Below are positions 44,850 to 53,793 of a stretch of DNA of 64,000 nucleotides, one piece after another. The stretch lies in contig JARGPI010000012.1 of assembly GCA_029213005.1 (NCBI GenBank), positions 1 through 64,000 of the forward strand. The letters run 5' to 3'. The position numbers and the translations under genes were made by a program. This DNA is from Verrucomicrobiales bacterium (GTDB taxonomy: Bacteria; Verrucomicrobiota; Verrucomicrobiia; Verrucomicrobiales; DEV007). The notes beneath the pieces were generated by a model that was not told where the DNA came from, did not search any database, and saw nothing but the letters and a program-made list of their open reading frames with translations. How positions within the stretch are numbered: position 1 is the first letter of the stretch; each line of letters begins with the position of its first letter.

Positions 44850-45665
44850 CTAAGAGGCATTCAGGCGGGCTTGATACTCTTCTTCAATTTCCAGCTCCTG
44901 AATGGCAATCAGTGTTCCGGCGATGGTACCGAAAGTCGGCGCAAACATCCAACCAAAAAACGGCACTAACATCAGCAGGATGTAACCGGCCCCCACACCG
45001 GTCGAGCATCCGCTACGATATTTTACGAATCGGATGCTCTCTTTCACACTGAGCCCTTTGTGCTCCAGTGGAAAATCCATCAATCCGAATCCCATAAACC
45101 GGGATTGATTGATAAACAGCCCCGCAGACGCCAACACCGGACCGAATCCGGGAATAATGTTACAGGCGAGAAAGAACCCGTTTAGAAAAGCCTCTTTGAC
45201 GATATTTCCGAGGTTGATTCGAATTCCCCGTGAGATCGATTGAGATACCGTCAGTGGTGAGGTGCTCTCATCATTCATCACCGCTCGATAGGTCGCTTCC
45301 GCCAACTTGCCCAGAAAAGGTGACAGCAATACGAGAATGACATGCTTATGAACCGAAAGGAAAACCAGCAGCATCAGCAACATCGTAAAGATAAAGCTGA
45401 GAGAATTGACGGCCTCATCCCATTCCGGCCAGGGCAGGTTAACCCTGGCATCAATCCATTTGGTTATCCCCGTCGCCGCAAGCCAGAACGCGGTCACCAT
45501 CAAAGTACTGAGAATCAGACTCAGAAACGCAGGCACAAACTGGGCAGGCCACAACTTATAACGGAACAGGGTTGGCACGACCCTCATGTAAGCGCCAAGC
45601 CCCAGTGCAACTCCCGGAATGAAGCTGCGTCGCAGGGGGCGACTAACCGATCGGTTCCGGGCCAT
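44850..45665 (-). CDS. EI24/CysZ-like membrane protein
   Basis: 271 residues, integral membrane protein of the EI24 family (DUF540, includes sulfate transporter CysZ). Several hydrophobic helices (PAQFVPAFLSLILSTLMVTA, SFIFTMLLMLLVFLSVHKHV, YILLMLVPFFGWMFAPTFGT). The family feature is LLSPFLGKLAEATYRAVMND, and another is NIIPGFGPVLASAGLFINQS. The transported solute is unknown; no cys gene lies nearby. 16 bases separate its stop from the UshA-like start, and the TPR gene stop is 16 bases before its start. Confidence 0.82.
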   Translation of the reverse strand: MARNRSVSRPLRRSFIPGVALGLGAYMRVVPTLFRYKLWPAQFVPAFLSLILSTLMVTAFWLAATGITKWIDARVNLPWPEWDEAVNSLSFIFTMLLMLLVFLSVHKHVILVLLSPFLGKLAEATYRAVMNDESTSPLTVSQSISRGIRINLGNIVKEAFLNGFFLACNIIPGFGPVLASAGLFINQSRFMGFGLMDFPLEHKGLSVKESIRFVKYRSGCSTGVGAGYILLMLVPFFGWMFAPTFGTIAGTLIAIQELEIEEEYQARLNAS

Positions 45666-45681
45666 ATCTCAAAGAATCACC

Positions 45682-46632
45682 CTACTTACCGGCGTATTCT
45701 TTAAGTCGTTCCTGATACTCCCGGTTATCGGGTTCCAGCTCGAGAGCTTTGTTCATGTAGGAAATCGCTTCGGACTTATTCCCTATTTTGAAAAAGGTCT
45801 GCGCGATATGATCCATCACGGTGTGGTCGCGTTCCTCCATCATTGCTTCCGCCCGGACCAACTCATTCATCGCTTCGACATAGCGACCCTTTTTGAAATA
45901 GAACCAACCGAGACTGTCGGCAATCGCCCCGGAGTTAGGATCGAGTTTAGCGGCTTTTTTGATCAACTCACCGGCCACATCAATGTTCTTATCATTTTCC
46001 ACCCACATGTAGCCGAGGTAATTGAGAACCGTAGCGCGGAATTCATCCTCATTCCCTCCTTCGGGAATCCGCTCCAGTGCGGTTTGGAAAAGCTGAGCAG
46101 CCTTATCAATATCCCCGACGCGTTCCACGGCAGCGCCGTATTGGAAGTAGAGTTTATGGTTCAGCCCCTCAGGTGTCTGCTTCGCGGAAAGCACTTCTAT
46201 TTTCTCGTATTGTTTAACCGCATCGGCCCACTTTTCCTGATATCGAAGCGGAAAGGTCATCAGAAAGGCAAGATCCATCGAATCCGGGTAGAGTTTCTGC
46301 CCCTTACCGATCACATCGATCGCTTTATCCAGCTTGTCGGTCTGAATGAGAAGCCGGCCTAGAGCGGTGAATTCCTGCTCTGCGGGTTCTTCCTGAAGCT
46401 CGATCGATTTCTCGAGGTGAAGAATTGCGTTGTCAAAGTCCTCCAGAGCCAGATAGCTCCTCGCAATCTGTTTTTCGATCGTGTGACGGCTCTCCTTCTC
46501 CGTGGCTTCGTCAGCCAATTCGGCTTTCAGTTTGGCGATCTCATCCTCGCGTTCAATCGCTTCCTGGGAGAATCCAATGACTCCCGCCAACATAAATGTG
46601 AAAATCAGTGGTCGTATCAATTTCCTGCTCAT
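45682..46632 (-). CDS. Secreted TPR protein (shorter paralog)
   Basis: 316 residues with a signal peptide (LIRPLIFTFMLAGVIGFSQ) and about six tetratricopeptide repeats, e.g. YLALEDFDNAILHLEKSIEL, DSLGWFYFKKGRYVEAMNEL and DHIAQTFFKIGNKSEAISYM. Its last ~180 residues closely follow the C-terminal part of the next TPR protein (46739-48598), including the identical DSLGWFYFKKGRY. A tandem duplication with loss of the N-terminal repeats in this copy is likely. TPRs mediate protein-protein contacts; a periplasmic scaffold role is plausible. Confidence 0.85.
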   Translation of the reverse strand: MSRKLIRPLIFTFMLAGVIGFSQEAIEREDEIAKLKAELADEATEKESRHTIEKQIARSYLALEDFDNAILHLEKSIELQEEPAEQEFTALGRLLIQTDKLDKAIDVIGKGQKLYPDSMDLAFLMTFPLRYQEKWADAVKQYEKIEVLSAKQTPEGLNHKLYFQYGAAVERVGDIDKAAQLFQTALERIPEGGNEDEFRATVLNYLGYMWVENDKNIDVAGELIKKAAKLDPNSGAIADSLGWFYFKKGRYVEAMNELVRAEAMMEERDHTVMDHIAQTFFKIGNKSEAISYMNKALELEPDNREYQERLKEYAGK

Positions 46633-46738
46633 GGCTGTTTCTTAAGAAAATTAGAATTCTAGATGACAATAATCCGGTAAATAACGAATCGGTCAGCTTT
46701 CTGTTATGGCCGATTCAAGTTCAACAGAGAGAATCTCA

Positions 46739-48598
46739 TCAGGCCCCGGGCTTCGCACCTTCGGCTGTTTTGGATGGTGCAAACGGAACTCCGTTTTGAT
46801 ATTGAGCGAGCCTCTCTGAATACTCCTTTTTCTCCGGATCGAGTTTCACAGCCCGCTGCATATAATCGATTGCTTTGTCTTTCTCTCCCAGAGCGTAAAA
46901 CGTCTGCGCGATGTGGTCGAGGATCACCGCGTCTGGATCGCCACCTTCCTCTTCGAGCAAAATTTCAGAGCGCAGCAGCTCCTTCTTGGCCTCTTCGTAG
47001 CGGCCTTTTTTGAAGTAGAACCACCCGAGACTGTCAGAAATCGCGGCGGAGTCAGGATCCAGATCAATCGCTGTTTTGATCAGTTCGCCTGCCTCATCGA
47101 CATTCATGTCGTTTTCCAGCCACATGTATCCCAGATAATTATAGACCTGAGCTTCGAACACTTTGTCCTCTTTCTCGGGATTTTGCTTCCCGATCAACTC
47201 AATCGTTTTCTTAAAGAGTTTGGCCGCCCGGTCGAAGTCCCGGTCCCGCTCCACGGTGGTCGCAAAGTTAAAGTAAAACCGTTCGTCCAGAAGAGCCGGC
47301 TGATGTTTGATCGCAATTTTCTCACAGTCTTCAAACGCCTTGGCAGCCTCTTTGAAGCGCGACAGATTCCTCAGAGGATAAGTCAGCAACCAAGGGAAAT
47401 CTGGGCTCTCCGGAAAGAGATAGGCCGCTTCATTGATAAATTTGACGGCCTCTTCGTGAAGATTCTCCGTCACCATCGCTTTCGCGACTTTGAGATAGTC
47501 CTTCGCGGTTCCTTTTCCGATCTTAAGCGCGAGCCGCTCATGCTTGACCGAATTGGGAATATCACCCTGCTCGCGGTAGGCCGCTGCGATCTGACGATGA
47601 GTCAGGACATCGCCCGGATTCACCTCCACAATTCCCAGCAGCGTTTCGGTATATTCCTTAAGATCACCCTTTTCTTTGTAAACCCGGGCCAGCTTTTTCC
47701 TCAGGTCCAACCGGTCCGTCATCTGGTCCACCAGTTGTTTGTACAATTTCTCCGCTTTGTCGAACTGTTCGGTTGCGGCATAGTAATCCGCCGCTCTCTC
47801 GTTCACTTCAATATCGCCTGCAGCATGTTCCGTCGCCCGGGAATAAAATTGATTGAGCACCTCCAGAGATTCCTCACTACTATCCGTTCCGGCTCGTACC
47901 GGCCAAATCCGGCTGGCTACTTTTCCCAGCCTGATCCAGAACTGCGCGTCAGAATTCTCCCGACTCAATGAGCTCATCAAAAGCGTTTTGGCTTCGTCCT
48001 TGCGTTTGCCGAGAAGATACATCTTGGCAAGATGCTCGTAAGTCATCGGATCCCCGGGGAACTGATCGACGGCCTGCTGAGCCAAATCCAGAGCGCGGTC
48101 TTTGTTGTCCTGATTGTTGGAGTGATAAGTCGACAGAAACTCCGAGAGCATCACATACGGAAACGGGATTCCCGGGTTTCGCTCCAGAGTCGACTCCAGC
48201 AACTCTCTGGCCTTGGACTGCTTCCCGGCGCGGGAAGCCAGCAGATAAGCACACTTGCGAGCGAGATCCAGCTGATCCGGCTGCAACTCAAGAACTCGAA
48301 GGTAAGAAGCAATCGCCTCCTCCGTTCGATCCTTGTTTTCCTGCATGCGCCCCACGGTAAAATGGGCCAGCGCTTCGGCTTTGTTTTCAGCACTTTCACT
48401 AAGTCCCGCTACAGGAGGCGGAAAATACTGATCCACGTAGATCTGAGCGTAGTCTTCCAGTTCTTCCGCATTCACAAATGCGGAAGCAAGGAAGACCAAT
48501 ACTCCAGACCAGATTAAGCTAAGCTTAATGAGCCATTTGGGAGAAACGCTACGACAATGACAGGTTTGATTGTGTCGAGAGTGTTGCGCTTCATCCAT
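46739..48598 (-). CDS. TPR-repeat envelope protein (longer paralog)
   Basis: 619 residues. After ~20 polar residues a hydrophobic segment (WLIKLSLIWSGVLVFLASAF, then VNAEE) acts as signal or anchor. The rest is a long TPR array with at least ten repeats (ALAHFTVGRMQENKDRTEEA, ASYLRVLELQPDQLDLARKC, YYAATEQFDKAEKLYKQLVD, DSLGWFYFKKGRYEEAKKEL, DHIAQTFYALGEKDKAIDYM). The ATG at 48598 is used because it precedes the signal by a short basic region. Neighbour of a shorter paralog 106 bases downstream. Possibly involved in outer-membrane or secretion complexes as a scaffold; no partner is visible. Confidence 0.85.
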   Translation of the reverse strand: MDEAQHSRHNQTCHCRSVSPKWLIKLSLIWSGVLVFLASAFVNAEELEDYAQIYVDQYFPPPVAGLSESAENKAEALAHFTVGRMQENKDRTEEAIASYLRVLELQPDQLDLARKCAYLLASRAGKQSKARELLESTLERNPGIPFPYVMLSEFLSTYHSNNQDNKDRALDLAQQAVDQFPGDPMTYEHLAKMYLLGKRKDEAKTLLMSSLSRENSDAQFWIRLGKVASRIWPVRAGTDSSEESLEVLNQFYSRATEHAAGDIEVNERAADYYAATEQFDKAEKLYKQLVDQMTDRLDLRKKLARVYKEKGDLKEYTETLLGIVEVNPGDVLTHRQIAAAYREQGDIPNSVKHERLALKIGKGTAKDYLKVAKAMVTENLHEEAVKFINEAAYLFPESPDFPWLLTYPLRNLSRFKEAAKAFEDCEKIAIKHQPALLDERFYFNFATTVERDRDFDRAAKLFKKTIELIGKQNPEKEDKVFEAQVYNYLGYMWLENDMNVDEAGELIKTAIDLDPDSAAISDSLGWFYFKKGRYEEAKKELLRSEILLEEEGGDPDAVILDHIAQTFYALGEKDKAIDYMQRAVKLDPEKKEYSERLAQYQNGVPFAPSKTAEGAKPGA

Positions 48599-48615
48599 GC
48601 TAAAACAATAATCAA

Positions 48616-48720
48616 TTAGCTCTTGTAACGCAAACGCTTCTTGTGACGGTTAGCCTTCATGCGTTTGCGACGCTTGTGCTTATTAATTTTGGTTTTTCTT
48701 CGTTTTTTTAGAGATCCCAT
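48616..48720 (-). CDS. Small AURKAIP1/COX24-type basic protein, 34 residues
   Basis: The minus strand from ATG 48720 to TAA 48616 encodes MGSLKKRRKTKINKHKRRKR followed by MKANRHKKRLRYKS. Twenty-two of 34 residues are Lys, Arg or His. The pattern (K.KINKHKRKKR.KANRHKK) is that of the AURKAIP1/COX24 domain: mitochondrial members belong to the ribosome small subunit, and bacterial members occur in Bacteroidota and Verrucomicrobiota as very small proteins. Ribosome association is thus likely. It lies between hisG (41 bases) and the long TPR gene (17 bases). Confidence 0.88.
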   Translation of the reverse strand: MGSLKKRRKTKINKHKRRKRMKANRHKKRLRYKS

Positions 48721-48761
48721 AAAGAATCGGTCCTATCGGTTAAATTTAGAGACAAAAAATC

Positions 48762-49649
48762 TCAGTCGATCACTTTGTTCAGAGGAAATTCAATGATGCC
48801 TTCTGCTCCACGTTTGCGGAGTTCGGGAATCAATTCTCTGACCTTGCGCTCGTCCGAGATGGTCTCAACTGCAACCCAGCCATCCTGTGCCAATTGTGAC
48901 ACGGTAGGATTGCGGAGGGATGGTATGCACTCCAGCAAAGATTGCAAATTCTTTTCCTCAATGTTCATCTTAAGTCCGACCATATCGCGGGCGGTCAGAG
49001 CGCCTTTTATCAAAACTGCGATATTTTCCATTTTTGTGCGCTTCCAATCATCGGCCCAGGACTCTTTTTTCGAGATAAACTGAGGATAACTTTCCATCAA
49101 CACATCGACAATCCGGAGATTGTTGGCTCGTAAAGATGAGCCGGTTTCGGTGATATCAACAATCGCGTCAACCAGTTCCGGGACTTTCACTTCGGTAGCA
49201 CCCCAGCTGAATTCGACCTCCGCCTTGACTCCGTTTTTCTCGAGATATCTCTCAACAATGCCAACGGCCTCGGCGGCGATTCGTTTGCCTTCGAGATCTT
49301 TAACGGTTTTGATCGGCGAGTCATTAGGAACCACAAGCACCCAGCGAGTTGGATTGGAGGTTGCACGGCTGTAGGCCAGATCGCAAATCACCTCAACATC
49401 GGCACCGTTTTCAGCAATCCAGTCTTTGCCGGTGATGCCACAGTCCAGAAATCCATGATCGACGTACCGACCGATTTCCTGGGCCCGAATCAACCGCACC
49501 TGAATCTCAGGATCGTCGATTGTCGGTCGATAGGAGCGGGAAGCCCCATGGATATTGAAACCGGCCTTTTCAAATAAATCCAGGGTCGGTGCGAACAGAC
49601 TGCCTTTCGGCAAACCGATTTTTAGTATTTTCTCGTTGTCTTGTGCCAT
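48762..49649 (-). CDS. hisG: ATP phosphoribosyltransferase, long form
   Basis: 295 residues, long-form HisG with a C-terminal regulatory domain. First step of histidine synthesis: ATP + PRPP to phosphoribosyl-ATP. Motifs: [20 protein letters not shown] at the N-terminus, [40 protein letters not shown], the PRPP loop [20 protein letters not shown] (TETGSS near 165-175), and [20 protein letters not shown] leading into the ACT-like domain ending [12 protein letters not shown]. Length implies it works without HisZ and is feedback-inhibited by histidine. No other his gene is nearby. ATG 49649 is clear. Confidence 0.97.
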   Translation of the reverse strand: MAQDNEKILKIGLPKGSLFAPTLDLFEKAGFNIHGASRSYRPTIDDPEIQVRLIRAQEIGRYVDHGFLDCGITGKDWIAENGADVEVICDLAYSRATSNPTRWVLVVPNDSPIKTVKDLEGKRIAAEAVGIVERYLEKNGVKAEVEFSWGATEVKVPELVDAIVDITETGSSLRANNLRIVDVLMESYPQFISKKESWADDWKRTKMENIAVLIKGALTARDMVGLKMNIEEKNLQSLLECIPSLRNPTVSQLAQDGWVAVETISDERKVRELIPELRKRGAEGIIEFPLNKVID

Positions 49650-49861
49650 CTCAGGCCCGCATTATTACCCCAAATCGGGTTCTGTCATGCTTCAATTTTC
49701 GATCATCCGGCTTTCTGCCCCTTTCTAAAGCTTGCAATGGCCTCTCTTTTTTGTTTTTGAAGGGAATCGATAACCGCCAATCTACCTCTCAAAGCGTTAA
49801 TCCCGAGCCCCGAAATACCAGCTTCCATTAACCCGCCCGATTTGAAATAGATCCGTTTCCC

Positions 49862-50383
49862 GTGATATGCTACGATAAAAGTATTGTGAAATTCAGCTCA
49901 CTTCCAACGCCTCCCGTGCTGTTCCGCCAGTTTGAAAACGGGGAAATTACCCGCGACGAACTTCAGGCAACGATGGCAATGCACGCCAGAGATTTGATCG
50001 AGGAAATGGTCGAGGACAATAAGAATCCCGTTGCCGCGTTTATGGAACGCCGACGGAATTTGTCAGCGGTGAAAAAACTGAGCCGGAAGCACTCTTCGGC
50101 TCTGCTCCGCGAAGTTCTCACGGCACTCGGGGAAATCCCGGAATTTCCGCCGGCCCACCTTCTCTGGAACGCAAGTCACAAGCAAATGCCTCTGCACTGC
50201 TTTGTCAGAATGCGCCACGAACCGGTTTTTCGTGTCGCCAAAATGGATGTCAGCCCGATGAAAGTCACCGTCAGTGTTGAATACGGTAAAAACGCAAAGA
50301 ATGAGACCACCCGGGAACAGATTGTTTTACATCGGAGTCCCATGTTAAAATTTGAGCTGATGGACCGCAGACCTGTCGATTAG
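49862..50383 (+). CDS. Protein of unknown function
   Basis: 173 residues from GTG 49862 (another GTG at 49886 gives 165). No signal or membrane helix. Helical N-terminal half (FRQFENGEITRDELQATMAM, HARDLIEEMVEDNKNPVAAF, MERRRNLSAVKKLSRKHSSA). The C-terminal ~60 residues are beta-rich (CFVRMRHEPVFRVAKMDVSP, KVTVSVEYGKNAKNE). I do not recognise the family. It is monocistronic with about 210 bases upstream and 96 downstream; the upstream stretch shows only T-rich DNA. Confidence 0.65.
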   Translation: MICYDKSIVKFSSLPTPPVLFRQFENGEITRDELQATMAMHARDLIEEMVEDNKNPVAAFMERRRNLSAVKKLSRKHSSALLREVLTALGEIPEFPPAHLLWNASHKQMPLHCFVRMRHEPVFRVAKMDVSPMKVTVSVEYGKNAKNETTREQIVLHRSPMLKFELMDRRPVD

Positions 50384-50479
50384 TCAACTACAGGCTTCCA
50401 TTCACCCTGATTTTCTGTCACAAAACCCTCTCGTTTTGTCAATAGACCATACCAGTCCCTCACCTTCCACCAACTCTAG

Positions 50480-52411
50480 ATGTCAGCCATTGTAGATACC
50501 CTTACCGCAACACTTTTAGCAGCACCCGACAGCTGGCAATGCCGTCTTGCCCTTATCGAAGCCCTCATCGCTGAAGAACAAGTGGATGAAGCGTATGCGG
50601 TGCTGAGCAATGTCACCGAACTGCCTGAAGACGCCGAATCCTGCCTGATGGCGGCCCGGGCCTACGGTTTGCTGGAACCCGCGAGCGGAATCGAAATTCT
50701 CGAAGGCATTATTGCCGCCGACCCTACCAATGCACCGGCCTATCTGGAAAAAGCCCGCCTCCTTCTCGCAGAGAACGACCTCGAATCGGCCAGGCTACAG
50801 TATTCAGCGGCCACCACGTTTGACCCAACCATTAACGAACCGGAATTAGCGGCAGCACTCGGCCTCGTTGTCGAGGAAACCGAAGTCGCTACCGCCGTGC
50901 CGGCAATTGCCGTTCCGTCCCCCACCCCTGCTCCACTAAAGCCGGAACCTGACGCTTCAACCGTCTATTACCCGGCACCCGGAGAGTTCCCCACGATTAC
51001 TTTGAGAGAAGCCCTCGCGGTTACCAATATCGCGCCGCTGGTTCACCCCGACTCGATTCCAGCCCATCCCCGGCTTGCATATCAGGAGGAAATCCACCAC
51101 CCTGAGACCGTTCACACCGATACGGAAGCCTACCGGGCCTCACTTCACAATGTTGAAGTCCAAACCGCTTATTACGAGCAACCCGTGGTTTACGATTATC
51201 AACAGCCTGATGACACCGTTTTTGAACCGACGATTACTCAGGATCAGATCTATGTAAGCGCTCTGATCACCGAAAATGGCGAAAAGGTCGCCAACCTTCA
51301 GGAATCAATCCGCCGGAACAAAGCAGAAAAAGAGGCAGAGATCCAAAAGCGGGAACGGGTCGCGAAAATTCAGTCTGTCGTTGTCGCGCTGGTTTCTTTG
51401 GTCGGAATCTGCCTGCTGATGATTATGGCGGTGACTTCCGTTCCCCGGCCCAGTCCTCCTCAGATTGTTGCCTCAAGCGTCGTCACTCCCGAGGATTCTC
51501 TTGAGGAAGCCACGATCAAACAGACCAAAATCACGCCGACGCCGACGCAATCCGCTTCGGCTATGTCTATGGATGTGATGACGGTCGCCTCCGCATCCAG
51601 CGTGAGCATGATGTCTTTTGATTCCCCGACAATGGATCTCGGATCCGCCAGCATGGGAATGGATTTTGGATCCAGCATGAGTTTCGGAGACGAGGCAGGA
51701 GGAGGCTCCGTGATGTTCTTCGGAGGAAAATCCAGCGGAAAACGTTTTCTTTTCGTCCTCGACGCCTCAGCTTCGATGAAGCCGGAGCAGATCAAACTGC
51801 GGGACGATGAGTTGGAGAAAACACTCAAGACTCTCAAAAACGTCGAATTTCAGGTGCTCCTGTTCGCCGGGGGAGCCTACTTTGCCGACAAAGGATGGGG
51901 CGAGAAACCCAAATCGAAGAAGGGAAAATATGGCCCGGAACATTTTGAAAGCCCCAAAGGATCCTACTCCTTCTCCTCAACCAGCCTGTTCGACTTCACC
52001 CTGCTTGATGAAAAAGATTTCAAAACCCCGAAGTGGAAGAAATCAACCTCCTCCGAAGTCCGGCAAACGGTGAAATTCGTCAAGGATTCCACCAAATTTA
52101 CCGGAACTGACTGGGATAACGCTCTCCGGATGGGCCACATGATGGATCCGCCACCCGACGTCATCTTCTTCATGTCCGACGGACTGGATAACAAGCTGAA
52201 CATCAAAGAGATCCTCCGGAACAACAAAAAGTACGGACGCCCGAAAATCAACTGTGTGGCGATGCAAACAGCAAAGGGAGCGGACAAGTTCGGGGACATT
52301 GCAAAGGGTTCCCGAGGCAGCTATACGATAGTGGACAAGGATGGAGAACCCATTGACGGTTTCGAATACATGAAGGATCCGGGCTCTTTTGCCGGACGAC
52401 TCAAGTTTTGA
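50480..52411 (+). CDS. TPR and von Willebrand A domain membrane protein
   Basis: 643 residues. N-terminal TPR-like helices (~1-130: WQCRLALIEALIAEEQVDEA, ILEGIIAADPTNAPAYLEKA). A Pro/Thr-rich linker, a coiled-coil segment (ESIRRNKAEKEAEIQKRERV), then one membrane helix near 298-318 (SVVVALVSLVGICLLMIMAV). After a Ser/Met-rich stretch comes a vWA domain (~415-643) with the complete MIDAS: FVLDASASM (DxSxS), Thr in KFTGTDWDNAL, and FFMSDGLDN. Ligand binding outside the membrane through a Mg2+ site is expected. Close analogs of this layout are frequent in PVC genomes; roles unknown. The beta-helix gene starts 9 bases after its stop. Confidence 0.85.
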   Translation: MSAIVDTLTATLLAAPDSWQCRLALIEALIAEEQVDEAYAVLSNVTELPEDAESCLMAARAYGLLEPASGIEILEGIIAADPTNAPAYLEKARLLLAENDLESARLQYSAATTFDPTINEPELAAALGLVVEETEVATAVPAIAVPSPTPAPLKPEPDASTVYYPAPGEFPTITLREALAVTNIAPLVHPDSIPAHPRLAYQEEIHHPETVHTDTEAYRASLHNVEVQTAYYEQPVVYDYQQPDDTVFEPTITQDQIYVSALITENGEKVANLQESIRRNKAEKEAEIQKRERVAKIQSVVVALVSLVGICLLMIMAVTSVPRPSPPQIVASSVVTPEDSLEEATIKQTKITPTPTQSASAMSMDVMTVASASSVSMMSFDSPTMDLGSASMGMDFGSSMSFGDEAGGGSVMFFGGKSSGKRFLFVLDASASMKPEQIKLRDDELEKTLKTLKNVEFQVLLFAGGAYFADKGWGEKPKSKKGKYGPEHFESPKGSYSFSSTSLFDFTLLDEKDFKTPKWKKSTSSEVRQTVKFVKDSTKFTGTDWDNALRMGHMMDPPPDVIFFMSDGLDNKLNIKEILRNNKKYGRPKINCVAMQTAKGADKFGDIAKGSRGSYTIVDKDGEPIDGFEYMKDPGSFAGRLKF

Positions 52412-52420
52412 AACCGCTCT

Positions 52421-53749
52421 ATGAAAATTCACGTCGCCCTCTTTCTTTTATTCAGCCTCGTTAACACTTCCAAAGCCGCCCCCCGGGCCATCGATCAGTT
52501 CCCCGATCTCGCAAAATTGCCTGACAGTTCCGCGGAACTGCAGGATGCGATTGATAACCGGCAGCTAATACCTGCCGGAGTTCACCGTATCACAAAACCT
52601 CTCGAGGTTGACCTCTCCGTTTTAAAGTCAGCAATCATTCGACCAGCATCGGGCGCCGTCACTTTGATCATGGACGGTCCCGGACCGGCAATTCGCCTCC
52701 GTGGCAACCACGAAGGTTCCGCAGCACCAAAATCTTTCAAAGCCGCAACCTGGCATCAAAGAATGCCAGTGATTTCAGATCTCGAAATTGTGGGAAACCA
52801 TCCCGAATCAGTCGGGATCGAACTGGTCGGAACCGTCCAACCCATCGTCAGCAAAGTTGCAGTTCGTTGGTGCCACCACGGAATCAGAATTGCGGTCAGA
52901 AATCGAAACATCGCCATCTCCGACTGTCAGCTTTATGAAAACTCCGGAGTCGGCCTGTTTCTCGACGATGTTAATCTCCACCAAATTAATGTCTCAAATT
53001 CCCATATCAGCTACAATCGCGAGGGCGGCATCGTCGTCCGTGACGGAAACGTCCGTAACCTGCAAATTACAGGGTGCGATATCGAGGCCAACATGCCGGG
53101 GAACTCCCAAAAAACGGAAGCCGCCAATATCTTCATCGATGTCTCGACCTCGGAATTCGACAAATCAAAATCGATCGCTGAAGTCGCCATCACCGGATGC
53201 ACCATCCAGCACAGTGCGAACTATGGTCAGAATGGACAAACCATCGCCCCGGGAGGCGCCAATATTCGGCTCAGAGGCAAAGAAATCTGGCCGATCGATT
53301 CTGTTACCATCACCGGAAATGTAATCAGTGATACCTGCACCTCTATCGATATCGATCGCTCCATGGATGTCACCATTTCCGGAAACACATTCTTCGCTCC
53401 CAAACCTGCCAACCTGTTGGTTTCCAACAGCAAGAGAATCCTCGTGAACGGTAACACTTTCAATCCCCGGCAATTCGAACGACCCGGAACTATCCAATTC
53501 GAAAACTCCGTTGACTGCGTCATCTCCGACTGCATTCTCAACGATTTCAAAACCAAAGACGGCGCCCTGATTCTGAAAAACTGTGAGGGGTTTCAGGTCC
53601 GCGGCAATGTTCTCACCGGTTGCGAGAGCGGGATCCGCGTCGTCGATTCCAGAGACTCCAACATCCATGACAACCTTTTCCGAAAGTTCACGGGGAAGGA
53701 AAAAATCGAAGTCGACTCAAAAAGCTCCGACCTGAGCATTCGCCAATAA
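52421..53749 (+). CDS. Secreted right-handed parallel beta-helix protein
   Basis: 442 residues with a signal peptide (MKIHVALFLLFSLVNTSKAA). The N-terminus has the pectate-lyase-3-like opening (ELQDAIDNRQLIPAGVHRIT, VTLIMDGPGPAIRL). The rest is a series of ~22-residue beta-helix coils: NRNIAISDCQLYENSGVGLF, DVNLHQINVSNSHISYNREG, GNVRNLQITGCDIEANM, IDSVTITGNVISDTCTSIDI, DVTISGNTFFA and ILVNGNTFNPRQF. No catalytic motif of a named lyase or glycosidase is clear, so carbohydrate binding or cleavage is only plausible. Coupled to the vWA gene; palindromic element copy 4 begins 9 bases after its stop. Confidence 0.85.
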   Translation: MKIHVALFLLFSLVNTSKAAPRAIDQFPDLAKLPDSSAELQDAIDNRQLIPAGVHRITKPLEVDLSVLKSAIIRPASGAVTLIMDGPGPAIRLRGNHEGSAAPKSFKAATWHQRMPVISDLEIVGNHPESVGIELVGTVQPIVSKVAVRWCHHGIRIAVRNRNIAISDCQLYENSGVGLFLDDVNLHQINVSNSHISYNREGGIVVRDGNVRNLQITGCDIEANMPGNSQKTEAANIFIDVSTSEFDKSKSIAEVAITGCTIQHSANYGQNGQTIAPGGANIRLRGKEIWPIDSVTITGNVISDTCTSIDIDRSMDVTISGNTFFAPKPANLLVSNSKRILVNGNTFNPRQFERPGTIQFENSVDCVISDCILNDFKTKDGALILKNCEGFQVRGNVLTGCESGIRVVDSRDSNIHDNLFRKFTGKEKIEVDSKSSDLSIRQ

Positions 53750-53758
53750 CCGCGAAAC

Positions 53759-53793
53759 TGTACAGGGTACAATCCGAAACGGTACCCTGTACA
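53759..53793. repeat. Palindromic TGTACCCTGTACA element, copy 4
   Basis: Left arm TGTACAGGGTAC (53759-53770) and right arm GTACCCTGTACA (53782-53793) are exact reverse complements around an 11-base loop. The loop and right arm (TCCGAAACGGTACCCTGTAC) match copy 1 (TCTGAAACGGTACCCTGTAC) at 19 of 20 bases. It lies 9 bases after the beta-helix stop and about 280 bases before the helicase gene. Confidence 0.92.

Noticed and set aside
46913..47971. A 352-residue plus-strand frame
   Set aside because: It is antisense to the long TPR gene and mirrors its repeat periodicity; no signal or domain of its own.
9568..53793. The TGTACCCTGTACA copies as CRISPR repeats or rho-independent terminators
   Set aside because: The copies are 13-17 kb apart with no spacer array, and none is followed by a T-run, so neither reading fits.
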